Shown one piece after another: positions 25,270-33,540 of a stretch of 64,000 nucleotides of DNA; within the stretch, counting starts at the first letter, position 1; every line of letters starts with the position of its first letter. The DNA is from Rhodovibrionaceae bacterium (lineage in GTDB: Bacteria; Pseudomonadota; Alphaproteobacteria; Kiloniellales; DSM-21159), in assembly GCA_028279885.1 (NCBI GenBank), contig JANQMX010000051.1, positions 1-64,000 on the forward strand. Direction: 5' to 3'. The position numbers and the translations under genes were made by a program. Below the pieces are notes generated by a model that was not told the origin of the DNA, searched no databases, and worked only from the letters and a program-made list of their open reading frames with translations.

Positions 25270-26244
25270 TCACTTGGCCTGCACGTCGTCCTTTACGGCC
25301 TCCCAGACTTCGCCGAAGGTTTTCTCTTGCTCGGCCAAGAATTGCTCGTAGTCGGAGCCGGCCTTGAAGTTGATAAAGAGCGCGCGCGCCGCGGCGTCTT
25401 TCTGGAAATCCGGGTCCGCCGCCATCTTCTTCATGGCCTCGATCAGCTGTGCGCGTGCCTCTTCCGGAATGTTGGCGGGTGCGCTGTAGCCGCGCGACGA
25501 GCCGGCCACCACGTCGATACCCAGCTCCTTCAGGGTCGGGACATCAGGCAGCATGTCCACGCGCTCTTCGGCAAAGATTGCGAGCGGGCGAAGGTTGCCG
25601 GCCTGGATTTGCGGGAAAGTGATACCGAGATTGTTGAAGCTCGCATCGATCTTGCCGCCCATCGCCGCCGTCCAGGAAGGGCCATCGCCTTGGAACGGGA
25701 CTTTCTGGAACTGCAGGTCTGCCGCACGCTCGATCAGAATTGTGGAGAAGAAGTCGTCTCCCCCGACACCCGAATTCCCGACGGTGATCGTCCCGGGATT
25801 TTTCCTGGCGGCATCGAGAAACTCCTGCGCCGTCTTATAGGGGCTGTCCTTGGCGACGACGATGATGCCGGGATCGGTGACGATGTTGGCGATCGGCGTC
25901 AGCTCGCTGATCGAGTAGGTGATCGCGTCGTTCATGATGTAGTTGGTCATCAGCATCGGTGTGTTGGTGATGCTGATGGTGGTGCCATCAGGCTCTGTCT
26001 GCTTCGCCAGTCTCGTCCAAGCGATCGCTCCGGTCGCGCCGGGAATGTACTGGTTGACGAAGTCCGCCCCGAGGTACTTGGTCAGATAGGGTTGCGTCAG
26101 CTGCGCCAGTGCATCGCTGCCGCCGCCGGCTTTGAAGCCCTGCAGGACGGTCACGCTCTCACCGGCGATGTAGTCGGCCTTCGCGACGCCACTCATGGCC
26201 GCCACTGCGGCCATGGCAAAAACGAGCGGTTTGATAGCTTTCAT
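25270..26244 (-). CDS. tctC: Tripartite tricarboxylate transporter periplasmic binding protein, TctC
   Basis: This 324-aa periplasmic solute receptor has a cleavable signal peptide (MKAIKPLVFAMAAVAAMSGV, cleavage near AKA). Family patterns include VLQGFKAGGGSDALAQLTQP, VNQYIPGATGAIAW, GTITVGNSGVGGDDFF, FQGDGPSWTAAMGGKID and MLPDVPTLKELG. The ATG at 26244 follows GGGAGGAAGTG; the track start 22 codons upstream lacks signal-peptide character. It is the first gene of the leftward operon, whose promoter should lie in the AT-rich gap to the divergent dehydratase. The ligand is probably a sugar acid, given the neighbours. Confidence 0.93.
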   Translation of the reverse strand: MKAIKPLVFAMAAVAAMSGVAKADYIAGESVTVLQGFKAGGGSDALAQLTQPYLTKYLGADFVNQYIPGATGAIAWTRLAKQTEPDGTTISITNTPMLMTNYIMNDAITYSISELTPIANIVTDPGIIVVAKDSPYKTAQEFLDAARKNPGTITVGNSGVGGDDFFSTILIERAADLQFQKVPFQGDGPSWTAAMGGKIDASFNNLGITFPQIQAGNLRPLAIFAEERVDMLPDVPTLKELGIDVVAGSSRGYSAPANIPEEARAQLIEAMKKMAADPDFQKDAAARALFINFKAGSDYEQFLAEQEKTFGEVWEAVKDDVQAK

Positions 26245-26307
26245 CACTTCCTCCCTTTTTTGTGTTCTGCGATTGGAGGCGAGCCTAGGAGTGGCCTCGA
26301 TCATTGT

Positions 26308-26343
26308 CAATTATATTAGCAATGATATTATCAATAATAAGAG
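26308..26343. promoter_or_regulatory. Operator-like palindrome and tandem repeats in the tctC/dehydratase divergent promoter
   Basis: A perfect inverted repeat TATTAT-CA-ATAATA occupies 26326-26339. The same stretch can be read as three adjacent 12-bp imperfect repeats each starting CAAT (26308, 26320, 26332). It is strikingly AT-rich for this genome and lies between two divergent starts at 26244 and 26377. A likely binding site for the GntR regulator encoded at the far end of the operon and overlapping one or both promoters. Confidence 0.55.
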
Positions 26344-26376
26344 AGCAAACACCATGAGTCGTAGCGAGGAGAGTCC

Positions 26377-28101
26377 ATGACAGATGACAAGCGTGGGATG
26401 CAGCGGGGGCTGACCACCTACGGCGATGCCGAGTTTTCGGTGTTTCTGCGCAAGGCCTTCATCAAGGCCATGGGCTATTCGGAAGACGCGCTATCCCGGC
26501 CCATCGTCGGCATTGCGAATACCTTCAGCGGGTACAACGCATGTCATGGCAACGTGCCGGACTTGGTGGAGGCGGTGAAGCGGGGCGTCATGCTCGCCGG
26601 TGGCCTGCCGGTCGAGTTTCCCACCATCTCCCTGCACGAGAGCTTCGCCTATCCGACCAGCATGTACCTGCGCAATCTGATGGCGATGGACACCGAGGAG
26701 ATGCTGCGCGCGCAGCCCATGGACTCGGTGGTGCTCATCGGCGGTTGCGACAAGACGGTACCGGCCCAGCTGATGGGCGCTGCCAGTGCCGCGACGCCGG
26801 CGATCCAGCTTGTCACGGGGCCGATGCTATCGGGCTCGCACCGCGGGGCACGGGTCGGCGCCTGCACCGACTGCCGTCGTTTCTGGGCGCGCTATCGCGC
26901 CGATGAGATCGACGATCAGGAGATTCTCGAGGTCAACGATCAACTGGTGCCGACAGCCGGCACCTGCTCGGTCATGGGCACCGCGAGCACCATGGCCTGT
27001 ATCGCCGAAGCCATGGGCATGATGCTGCCGAACAGCGCCACGGCACCGGCCGTGCTGGCCGAGCGGCGCCGGCTTGCGGAGATGACCGGCACCGAGGCGG
27101 TCCGGCTCGGCACGCAGCGGATCATGCCGCAACAGATCATGACGCAGCAGGCGCTCGAGAATGGCTTGCGCGTGCTGTTGGCGCTCGGTGGCTCGACTAA
27201 CGCCATTATCCACCTGACGGCCATCGCACGGCGCTTGGGTTTCCGCATGGACCTGGAAAGCTTCGATCGCCTGGGCCGGGAAACACCCGTCCTCGTCGAT
27301 CTCAAACCCTCGGGTCGCTTTTACATGGATGACCTGCATCGCGCCGGAGGACTCATGACGCTGCTGCGGGAGCTTCGGCCGCTTCTTCACCTCGATGCCA
27401 TGACGGTCAACGGCTGCAGTCTCGGCGAAAACCTGGATGCCAGCCCCGAGCCATGGGCTCAGGAGGTCGTGCGGCCCTTCGCCGAGCCGCTGTATCCTGA
27501 AGGCAGCATGGCGTTCCTGCGCGGAAACCTGGCGCCGAACGGTGCCATCATCAAGCAGTCCGCGGCCTCGCAAACGCTGATGCAGCACGAAGGTCGGGCC
27601 GTGGTTTTCCGGGATGCGGAGGATTTGGCACGCCGTATCGACGATCCCGATCTCGACGTGGGTCCGGAGGACATTCTGGTGCTGCAGCGTATCGGCCCAA
27701 AGGGTGGTCCAGGCATGCCGGAAGCCGGCTATCTTCCCATTCCGCGCAAGCTGGCCCGGCAGGGAGTCACCGATATGGTGCGCATCTCCGACGGGCGTAT
27801 GAGCGGCACGGCCGCGGGCACCATCGTTCTCCACGTCAGCCCGGAAGCCGCCGAGGGCGGGCCGCTGGCCCTGGTCCGCGATGGCGATCTTATCCGGCTT
27901 GACGTCAAGAACCGTCGTCTCGACCTGCTGGTCGACGACGCGGAGCTCGAGCAGCGGCGCTCGGCGCTCGGCAGCTCGCAGGCTTCAGCCCCGATGGCAG
28001 GCTACCGGCATCTCTTCATGGAGTCCGTCTTGCAGGCGGAAGACGGCTGCGACTTCTCCTTCTCTGCGCCAACGCCGACTGAGACGGTGCCGCAACCGTG
28101 A
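26377..28101 (+). CDS. IlvD/Edd-family Fe-S dehydratase (sugar acid dehydratase candidate)
   Basis: This 574-aa enzyme belongs to the dihydroxy-acid/6-phosphogluconate dehydratase family. The three cluster-ligand cysteines are Cys56 (YNACHGN), Cys124 (GGCDKT) and Cys197 (AGTCSVMGTAST), the positions expected for the [2Fe-2S] L-arabinonate/D-xylonate dehydratase subgroup. Other family stretches are HESFAYPTSMYLRNLMAMD and DGRMSGTAAGTIVLH. The ATG at 26377 follows GAGGAGAG. It is divergent from the transporter operon. I infer dehydration of an aldonic acid to a 2-keto-3-deoxy acid; branched-chain amino acid synthesis is less likely here. Confidence 0.9.
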   Translation: MTDDKRGMQRGLTTYGDAEFSVFLRKAFIKAMGYSEDALSRPIVGIANTFSGYNACHGNVPDLVEAVKRGVMLAGGLPVEFPTISLHESFAYPTSMYLRNLMAMDTEEMLRAQPMDSVVLIGGCDKTVPAQLMGAASAATPAIQLVTGPMLSGSHRGARVGACTDCRRFWARYRADEIDDQEILEVNDQLVPTAGTCSVMGTASTMACIAEAMGMMLPNSATAPAVLAERRRLAEMTGTEAVRLGTQRIMPQQIMTQQALENGLRVLLALGGSTNAIIHLTAIARRLGFRMDLESFDRLGRETPVLVDLKPSGRFYMDDLHRAGGLMTLLRELRPLLHLDAMTVNGCSLGENLDASPEPWAQEVVRPFAEPLYPEGSMAFLRGNLAPNGAIIKQSAASQTLMQHEGRAVVFRDAEDLARRIDDPDLDVGPEDILVLQRIGPKGGPGMPEAGYLPIPRKLARQGVTDMVRISDGRMSGTAAGTIVLHVSPEAAEGGPLALVRDGDLIRLDVKNRRLDLLVDDAELEQRRSALGSSQASAPMAGYRHLFMESVLQAEDGCDFSFSAPTPTETVPQP

Positions 28102-28151
28102 GACAGCGCTCCGTCGCTTTCGGCCGCGAAGAGAGCAGGCTTTGACGCAAT

Positions 28152-28171
28152 TGCGAATAATTCTCAATTAG
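28152..28171. promoter_or_regulatory. Fur-box-like site upstream of sigma-4
   Basis: TGCGAATAATTCTCA followed by ATTAG begins 51 bp after the dehydratase stop and ends 43 bp before the sigma-4 start. It is the closest match of the set to a classical GAATAATTCTC-type iron box. Confidence 0.72.
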
Positions 28172-28213
28172 GATAAGGGTTGGACAACTGGTCTTTGGAA
28201 CGCTGGATTTCCG

Positions 28214-28711
28214 GTGCGGCACAGCGATGTCAGACGCTTCTATGCGGAGCACGGTGAGGAGCTGCAACGCTATCTGACCCGGCGGCTGAACTGCGCCCAA
28301 ACCGCGGCCGACCTGACGCAAGAGGTTTTCCTGCGATTGATGCGCAGCGAGTCCGCCGGTGGCTTGAACAATCCGCGCGCCTACCTCTATCGCATTGCCT
28401 CCAACCTGCTGGCCGACCATTTCCGCGGAGCGACGCAGCAGCCTCGCCTTGTCGGTACCGCCCTCTGGGAGACGGTTCCCGACGAAACGCCGAGCCCGGA
28501 GAGGGCGCTGCTCAGCCGCGACGAGGTGCGCCGTCTCGAACGAGCCATCGACAGGCTGCCGCCGCGCCAGCGCCAGATCCTGCTGCTGCACAAGTTCGAA
28601 GGCCTGAGCTATCGCGCGATCGCCGCGCGTCTCGGCATCTCAGAGAACACCGTCATGGTGCATATGATGCGGGCGCTGGCGCGCTGCCGCGATGGAATGT
28701 CCGAAGATTAG
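28214..28711 (+). CDS. ECF sigma factor, FecI type (unit 4)
   Basis: This 165-aa sigma factor has region 2 at about 5-75 (FYAEHGEELQRYLTRRLNC, DLTQEVFLRLMR, YLYRIASNLLADHFRG) and region 4 at about 108-160 (DRLPPRQRQILLLHKFEGLS, IAARLGISENTVMVHMMRAL). The only plausible start is GTG at 28214, which lacks a strong Shine-Dalgarno sequence. It resembles sigma-1 more than the other sigma factors. Its predicted targets are TAATGG-N15-CCGTC promoters before fecR-4 and the unit-4 receptor. Confidence 0.92.
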   Translation: MRHSDVRRFYAEHGEELQRYLTRRLNCAQTAADLTQEVFLRLMRSESAGGLNNPRAYLYRIASNLLADHFRGATQQPRLVGTALWETVPDETPSPERALLSRDEVRRLERAIDRLPPRQRQILLLHKFEGLSYRAIAARLGISENTVMVHMMRALARCRDGMSED

Positions 28712-28733
28712 AGGACTGGGGTCGCGTGTGGAG

Positions 28734-28759
28734 TAATGGGTTTCGCTCAGCTGTCCGTC
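28734..28759 (+). promoter_or_regulatory. Predicted ECF promoter of fecR-4
   Basis: TAATGG (28734-28739), N15, CCGTC (28755-28759). Identical boxes and spacing occur before the unit-4 receptor at 29872-29897. The first shared bases extend upstream to GTAATGG. Confidence 0.58.
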
Positions 28760-28841
28760 ATATGAGACGACAGACGGGATAGAGTTCGATGGGTACGACG
28801 ATGCGGCTGGCCTGCTGTCTCAAGGCAGGCGAGATACGATA

Positions 28842-29822
28842 ATGCGTGAAAGCAGCGAGCTTTCCGTAAAGGATGCGGCGTCCGAGTGGTTCGTACGCCT
28901 GCGTCACCATGCCGTCTCCGAGGGGGATCGGGCGGCGTTCGAGGCTTGGCGCGATGCCGACCCCGCCCATGCCGAAGCCTACCGGGAGATGGAACGGCTC
29001 TGGGCAGGGCTGGACCAGATCGAGCACCCTACCGAAAGGCTCGACCGCGGTGAGCATGCGCGGGCTGCCATAGCACCCCAGGCGCCGTTAGGCCGCCGGC
29101 GCGCCCTGCGGCGCTTCGCCATCGCCGCCTCGGTCGCGGCGCTTGCCTGCTTCGGTGCCTATGGTTTTGCGCCGGCAGGCCTCTTTGCCGATCACCGGAC
29201 AGGCTTCGGCGAGCAGCGCGAGATCGTTTTGGAGGACAGCTCGACCGCCCACCTCAACACGGCAAGCGCCCTGACCGTTGACTTCACCGCCGGCAGCCGG
29301 CGGGTCGTTCTACACGCGGGCGAAGCCTACTTCGAGGTTGCGAGCGACAGCGCGCGCCCCTTCATCGTCGAGGCTGGCGAGGGGCGTATTGAGGCGCTCG
29401 GCACCGCCTTTTCCGTCAGGCGTGTCGGCGACGCGGTCGAGGTCGTTGTGACGGAGAGCCGGGTCGCGGTATCCGGTCAGGGCGAGGCGGCCAAGCATCT
29501 CTCGGCCGGTCAGGGCCTCCGTCTCATCGACAGCAGGCTCGACGAAATCGCCAACGTCGACGTCGCGACAGCACTCGCCTGGCGCCGTGGTCGGATGGTC
29601 TTCGACAACCGGCCGCTTGGCGAGGTTCTGGCCGAGCTCGCGCGCTACCGGCAAGGCCGCATCCTGGTCCGGCACTCCGCGGTCGAGTCTCTTCCTGTCA
29701 CCGGCTCCTTCTCCATCGCGGACACCGATGCAGCGCTCGATACGATCGAGCGGATCCTGCCGGTGCGCCTGCGCCGTTTCGGCGACCTCTTGGTTCTGGT
29801 CGAGGCCGAACCGGCACGATAG
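28842..29822 (+). CDS. FecR family regulator (unit 4)
   Basis: This 326-aa protein has a DUF4880-type N-terminus (ASEWFVRLRHHAVSEGDRAA, FEAWRDADPAHAEAYREMER), a membrane helix at about 92-110 (FAIAASVAALACFGAYGFA), and the periplasmic FecR domain with LNTASALTVDF, LHAGEAYFEVASDSARPF and ALGTAFSVRRVG. The C-terminal module carries VTGSFSIADTDAALDTIERI and ends LVLVEAEPAR without the ITPWL motif of FecR-2 and -3. The ATG at 28842 has no strong ribosome binding site. Expected partners are sigma-4 and the HasR-like receptor. Confidence 0.9.
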   Translation: MRESSELSVKDAASEWFVRLRHHAVSEGDRAAFEAWRDADPAHAEAYREMERLWAGLDQIEHPTERLDRGEHARAAIAPQAPLGRRRALRRFAIAASVAALACFGAYGFAPAGLFADHRTGFGEQREIVLEDSSTAHLNTASALTVDFTAGSRRVVLHAGEAYFEVASDSARPFIVEAGEGRIEALGTAFSVRRVGDAVEVVVTESRVAVSGQGEAAKHLSAGQGLRLIDSRLDEIANVDVATALAWRRGRMVFDNRPLGEVLAELARYRQGRILVRHSAVESLPVTGSFSIADTDAALDTIERILPVRLRRFGDLLVLVEAEPAR

Positions 29823-29871
29823 TCCGGCGAAGCGAAAGGCAGCCGCAGCAAAAGATTCTCTCGCCGCCGTG

Positions 29872-29897
29872 TAATGGTCCGACCAACGAGCTCCGTC
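29872..29897 (+). promoter_or_regulatory. Predicted ECF promoter of the unit-4 receptor
   Basis: TAATGG (29872-29877), N15, CCGTC (29893-29897) pairs with the fecR-4 promoter. A TTG 8 bp downstream (29905) opens the long frame, but it would leave almost no leader, so the ATG at 29986 is preferred as the translational start. Confidence 0.58.
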
Positions 29898-29910
29898 TTC
29901 CCTATTGATA

Positions 29911-29929
29911 AATGCGACTGAGACGCATT
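29911..29929. promoter_or_regulatory. Palindromic site at the unit-4 receptor start region
   Basis: AATGCG-N7-CGCATT is a perfect 6-bp inverted repeat beginning 14 bp after the predicted -10 element, and it continues into TCGCG. It matches in position and core the sites before the receptors of units 2, 3, 5 and 6. Confidence 0.5.
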
Positions 29930-29985
29930 CGCGTATAACTCTGCGCGGCTGGCTGTCTTGGCGACAGGGGAATGAGGGGCCGGTA

Positions 29986-32700
29986 ATGCGGGAGTCCGGA
30001 ATAGGTTGGGCTTGCATCCTGTTGTTGACGCTTGGTGTGGTGTGGGCGCTCATGCCAAGCCCGGCCGGCGCGCAGCAGGCACAGGCGCGAACCTTCGCGA
30101 TCGAGCCGCAGCCCCTCGCTTCCGCCCTGTTGCAGTTCGCCGAGCAGTCGGGCTTGGAGGTGCTGTTCGACGCGCGTATCGCCCAGGGCCAGAGCTCTCC
30201 GGGGGTGCAGGGGCGCTATACAGCCGACCAGGCGCTGCGGCAGCTCCTCGCCGGCAGCGGCTTGAGCTATCGCTATGTCAGCATCAATACCGTCACGCTG
30301 GAGCGGGCCGTTGTTGGGCCGGATAGCGGGCCGCCGCAGCTCGGCCCGATCACGGTGGAAGGGGAATTGGAAGTCGACCCGTCGGATCTGCCCTTCATGA
30401 CGCCCGACTCCTCCGCCTATATCTCGCGCGAGCAGATCGACCGCGTGCCGCCCTCCGCACCGGGCGATATCTTCCGCACGGTGCCGGGAGTCTTTTCCGC
30501 GGCGAGCAACGACGGCAATTCGCTCAACGTCAACATCCGTGGTGCGCAAGGCTTGAACCGCGTCCGTACGATGGTGGAGGGAACGCAGCAGGAAACCACG
30601 GGCAACAGAGGCTATGCCGGCTCTGACCAGCGCAGCTACGTCGATACCGAGTTCATTGGCGGGGTCGAGATTTCCAAGGGGCCGGGGAGCGGCCCTTTCG
30701 GCTCCGGCACCACCTCCGGCATCGTCAACGTGCGCCTGCTCGATGCAGACGACCTGGTCCGCGAAGACAGCAATTTCGGGCTGCGCATCCGCGGCGGCGT
30801 TGGCAGCAGCCGGGTCCGTCCGACCTGTAAGGAGGATAGCGAAAGTGCCGATTGCAGCGCTCGGCGCCGGGAAGCCGACCCCGAGCTGCGGTCGAGCGGC
30901 GGCAATTTTCTCACCGACGACAACTGGTTCGGCAGCATTGCCGGTGCCTACCGTTCCGATCGCTTCGAACTGGTCCTGGGGTATGCGCGCCGCGAGGAGG
31001 GCAACTACTTCGCCGGCGAGAACGGCAGAGAAACCTTCCAAGTGCGCAATAACTTTGGCAACGTGGTTGAGGAGAGATTCAGCGTCATCGGCCCCGGCGA
31101 GGAAGTGCCCAACACCTCCGATCGGACCACATCGGCTCTGTTCAAAGGTACCTTGCGCTTCGACGGTGGTCATTCCCTCCATGCCGGTGCCACCTATTAC
31201 AGCAGCCAGTTCGGCATGGCTTTTCCGACCAACCTGGTGACGTTCGCGCCATCACAGACACGGCTCAACGACGTCGAAAGCAAGCGCGGCTGGCTGCGCT
31301 ACCAATGGGATTCCGACAACGATCTGATCGATTTCCAGGCCAACATCTGGGGAACGAAGATCGACGAACTGGGGGAGCTCCGTCAGGCCCCGCAGGAAAA
31401 CGAGAGCTGGGGCGGAGAGATTTGGAACACCAGCATCGTCGACACGGGCGTTGGCGAGCTGGCCATGACCTACGGCGCGGAGTACTCCCGTTCTAATGGC
31501 ATTATCGATGAGGATGTTCTTCTCAACCGCACCGATTTCACCGCTGGCCAGCCTCCGGTCGTCACAAACAATGGGTCGGCGCTTACCTTCGACGGTACAC
31601 GTGAGGTGTTCGGCAGCTACTTCAACGCGGCGTACCGCCCAACGCACTGGCTCACTCTCAGTGCCGGCGTGCGCTACGACCGCTTTGAAGGCAGCAGCAC
31701 CACGCCGACCAGCCGAGACAATGTTGAGCTCGATAGAGATGCCTTTATCGCCGAGATCGCACGGATAGAGAACGCAATATCCGATGCAGAAGAAAGGTGC
31801 GACGGTCTCCTTCCGGATTCCGCTGCCGTCGATGCTTGCTATGAGGCCGAGGTGTCTCCTTTGGAGGAAGAACTCAACAATATCGGCTCTAGGGAAGGTG
31901 AATTCCGGACCGGCACCCAGGAAACCGTTACCCAAAAAGACGACAGCAGTGCAGATCGCTTTTCGCCGAACTTCGGTGTGATGGTGGAACCGCTCGATGG
32001 TTTTCAGGTGTTCGGGCGCTATGCGGAGGGCTTTCGCGCGCTAAGCCTGGTGGAGCTGGGCCAGAGCTTCGGCTTCGGCCCGGGGTTCGACCCCGAACTC
32101 GAGCCCGAGGTGCTCAAGACCTGGGAAGTCGGCGTGAACTATCTCGACAACGGCCTGTTCTTCGCCAACGACGCCCTGCGGTCCAAGGTCGTGTACTTCC
32201 ACAACGACTATGACAACTTCATAGGACGACCGTTTGAGGGCGCGCCGTTCCAGAACTATGACGATGTATCGATTTCGGGCATCGAAACCACCCTATCGTA
32301 CGACGTGGGCCGCGTGTTCGCCGACCTCAATCTCAGCTATTACACGGAATTGCCCGACAGTGTTCGGACCATAGCAAGCTTGGAGCAGCCGGAGTACAGC
32401 GGCACGCTGACGGCCGGCACGCGGTGGTTCGATGAAAGCTTGGTTCTGGGTGGGCGTATGACGTTTTTCGACGAGCGGCGCGCGCAGAACGGCGAAGAGC
32501 TTGCCAGTGTCGACGTCACGACATATTGGGCATCCAACACGATCTTCGATATCTTCGGGTCCTATCGCTTCAACGACCACCTCTCGGTTAACTTCAGCAT
32601 CGAAAACCTGCTGGACGAATACTACGTGCCGCCGCTGTACGTGAATCGCATGCCGGGACCGGGTCGTACCGCGCGGATTAGCGCCACCATACAGTTCTGA
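29986..32700 (+). CDS. TonB-dependent receptor with STN domain, HasR-like haem/hemophore type (unit 4)
   Basis: This 904-aa receptor has a signal peptide (ILLLTLGVVWALMPSPAGAQ), an STN domain (FAIEPQPLASALLQFAEQSG to YVSINTVTLERA) and a plug. The plug phrases VNIRGAQGLNRVRTMVEGT, YVDTEFIGGVEISKGPG and GTTSGIVNVRLLDADDLV resemble HasR-type haem receptors. The barrel ends ARISATIQF. About residues 580-640 hold a charged, coiled-coil-like insert with two cysteines, unusual within a barrel loop, and a second Cys pair lies earlier (RPTCKEDSESADCSARRR). I chose ATG 29986 with GAGGGG upstream. No hemophore gene is nearby. Haem specificity is a family inference and not certain. Confidence 0.88.
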   Translation: MRESGIGWACILLLTLGVVWALMPSPAGAQQAQARTFAIEPQPLASALLQFAEQSGLEVLFDARIAQGQSSPGVQGRYTADQALRQLLAGSGLSYRYVSINTVTLERAVVGPDSGPPQLGPITVEGELEVDPSDLPFMTPDSSAYISREQIDRVPPSAPGDIFRTVPGVFSAASNDGNSLNVNIRGAQGLNRVRTMVEGTQQETTGNRGYAGSDQRSYVDTEFIGGVEISKGPGSGPFGSGTTSGIVNVRLLDADDLVREDSNFGLRIRGGVGSSRVRPTCKEDSESADCSARRREADPELRSSGGNFLTDDNWFGSIAGAYRSDRFELVLGYARREEGNYFAGENGRETFQVRNNFGNVVEERFSVIGPGEEVPNTSDRTTSALFKGTLRFDGGHSLHAGATYYSSQFGMAFPTNLVTFAPSQTRLNDVESKRGWLRYQWDSDNDLIDFQANIWGTKIDELGELRQAPQENESWGGEIWNTSIVDTGVGELAMTYGAEYSRSNGIIDEDVLLNRTDFTAGQPPVVTNNGSALTFDGTREVFGSYFNAAYRPTHWLTLSAGVRYDRFEGSSTTPTSRDNVELDRDAFIAEIARIENAISDAEERCDGLLPDSAAVDACYEAEVSPLEEELNNIGSREGEFRTGTQETVTQKDDSSADRFSPNFGVMVEPLDGFQVFGRYAEGFRALSLVELGQSFGFGPGFDPELEPEVLKTWEVGVNYLDNGLFFANDALRSKVVYFHNDYDNFIGRPFEGAPFQNYDDVSISGIETTLSYDVGRVFADLNLSYYTELPDSVRTIASLEQPEYSGTLTAGTRWFDESLVLGGRMTFFDERRAQNGEELASVDVTTYWASNTIFDIFGSYRFNDHLSVNFSIENLLDEYYVPPLYVNRMPGPGRTARISATIQF

Positions 32701-32827
32701 CATCCATTGGTGGGCGTCTCCCGAGATCGGGGCGGTTTGCCAACCCTGTGGTACAGGCCGCATAGCCTGGTCTGACAGTTGCCTCAGAGTGAGGTTGCGC
32801 CGCTGCACGCCGGCCTCTATTACCAAA

Positions 32828-32847
32828 TGCGAACGGTTCTCAATTGG
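32828..32847. promoter_or_regulatory. Fur-box-like site upstream of sigma-5
   Basis: TGCGAACGGTTCTCA followed by ATTGG lies 67 bp before the chosen sigma-5 start. The long ORF upstream of that start runs through this site, which supports choosing the downstream GTG as the true start. Confidence 0.7.
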
Positions 32848-32913
32848 CCGCGCTTACCGCAAAAGCTTGCATGGCGGAACAAGAAGCCGGGGAGCGGGGA
32901 CGAGGTCGGCAGC

Positions 32914-33429
32914 GTGCAGCAGGATAGGATACTGACCTTTTACCTGGCCCATCGCGGTGCCTTGGTGAACTATGCGAACGGCATCGTCGGCGATCGGGCG
33001 CGGGCCGAGGATGTGGTGCAGGAGGCTTTTCTTCGTTTCGCCTCGGCCTGGGAAAAGTCCGACGAAGCGGTGGAACGTCCGCCCGCCTATCTCTATCGCA
33101 TCGTCCGCAACCTTGCCATTGATCGAACGCGCCAGCGCACACGGGAAGAGCGCCAGCAGGGCGAGGAGCCGGCGTGGTGGATGCTGCCCGACAGGCCGAG
33201 AACGCCGGAGCAGGAGGCACTTCATCGTCAAGAGCTTGCTAGTATTGCTTCGGCGCTCGCCGAGCTGTCTCCCGAGGCGCGTCTGGCCGTCGAGATGCAC
33301 CGTTTCGGCGGCTATACCTTGAGCGAGATTGCGGCACGACTGAACACCTCTGTTCCCACGGCGCACCGTCTGGTTCGGGATGGCATGGTCAAGATCGCCT
33401 TGCGGCTCGGGGCACAAAGCGATGAGTGA
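32914..33429 (+). CDS. ECF sigma factor, FecI type (unit 5)
   Basis: This 171-aa sigma factor has region 2 (LAHRGALVNYANGIVGDRAR, DVVQEAFLRF, YLYRIVRNLAIDRTRQR) and region 4 (ELSPEARLAVEMHRFGGYT, IAARLNTSVPTAHRLV). The GTG at 32914 aligns with the start of sigma-6 (both begin M-Q/P-Q-D-R), lies the same distance after the Fur-like box, and follows GGGGACGAG; the open frame reaches back to 32779. Compared with sigma-6 it has a longer acidic loop between regions 2 and 4. The predicted promoter of fecR-5 overlaps its last codons. Confidence 0.88.
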   Translation: MQQDRILTFYLAHRGALVNYANGIVGDRARAEDVVQEAFLRFASAWEKSDEAVERPPAYLYRIVRNLAIDRTRQRTREERQQGEEPAWWMLPDRPRTPEQEALHRQELASIASALAELSPEARLAVEMHRFGGYTLSEIAARLNTSVPTAHRLVRDGMVKIALRLGAQSDE

Positions 33430-33452
33430 AAGAAAGTACGGCGCAATTCGTC
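33426..33452 (+). promoter_or_regulatory. Predicted ECF promoter of fecR-5, overlapping the sigma-5 stop
   Basis: GTGAAA (33426-33431), N16, TCGTC (33448-33452). The receptor of the unit has GTGAAA, N16, TCGTC at 34590-34616. The -35 box here includes the TGA stop codon of sigma-5. Confidence 0.58.
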
Positions 33453-33540
33453 CCAAACGAGAGGTGGATGTGCCGAACGGCATCGGTCGTGGCGGCGCAT
33501 CGTCCGCTGGCAGTGATGCCCCAACGCGAAGAGGCAAGAG

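Noticed and set aside
29902-31182. 426-residue minus-strand open frame opposite the unit-4 receptor
   Set aside because: A shadow of the receptor gene; no domain is visible and the receptor reads cleanly through the region.
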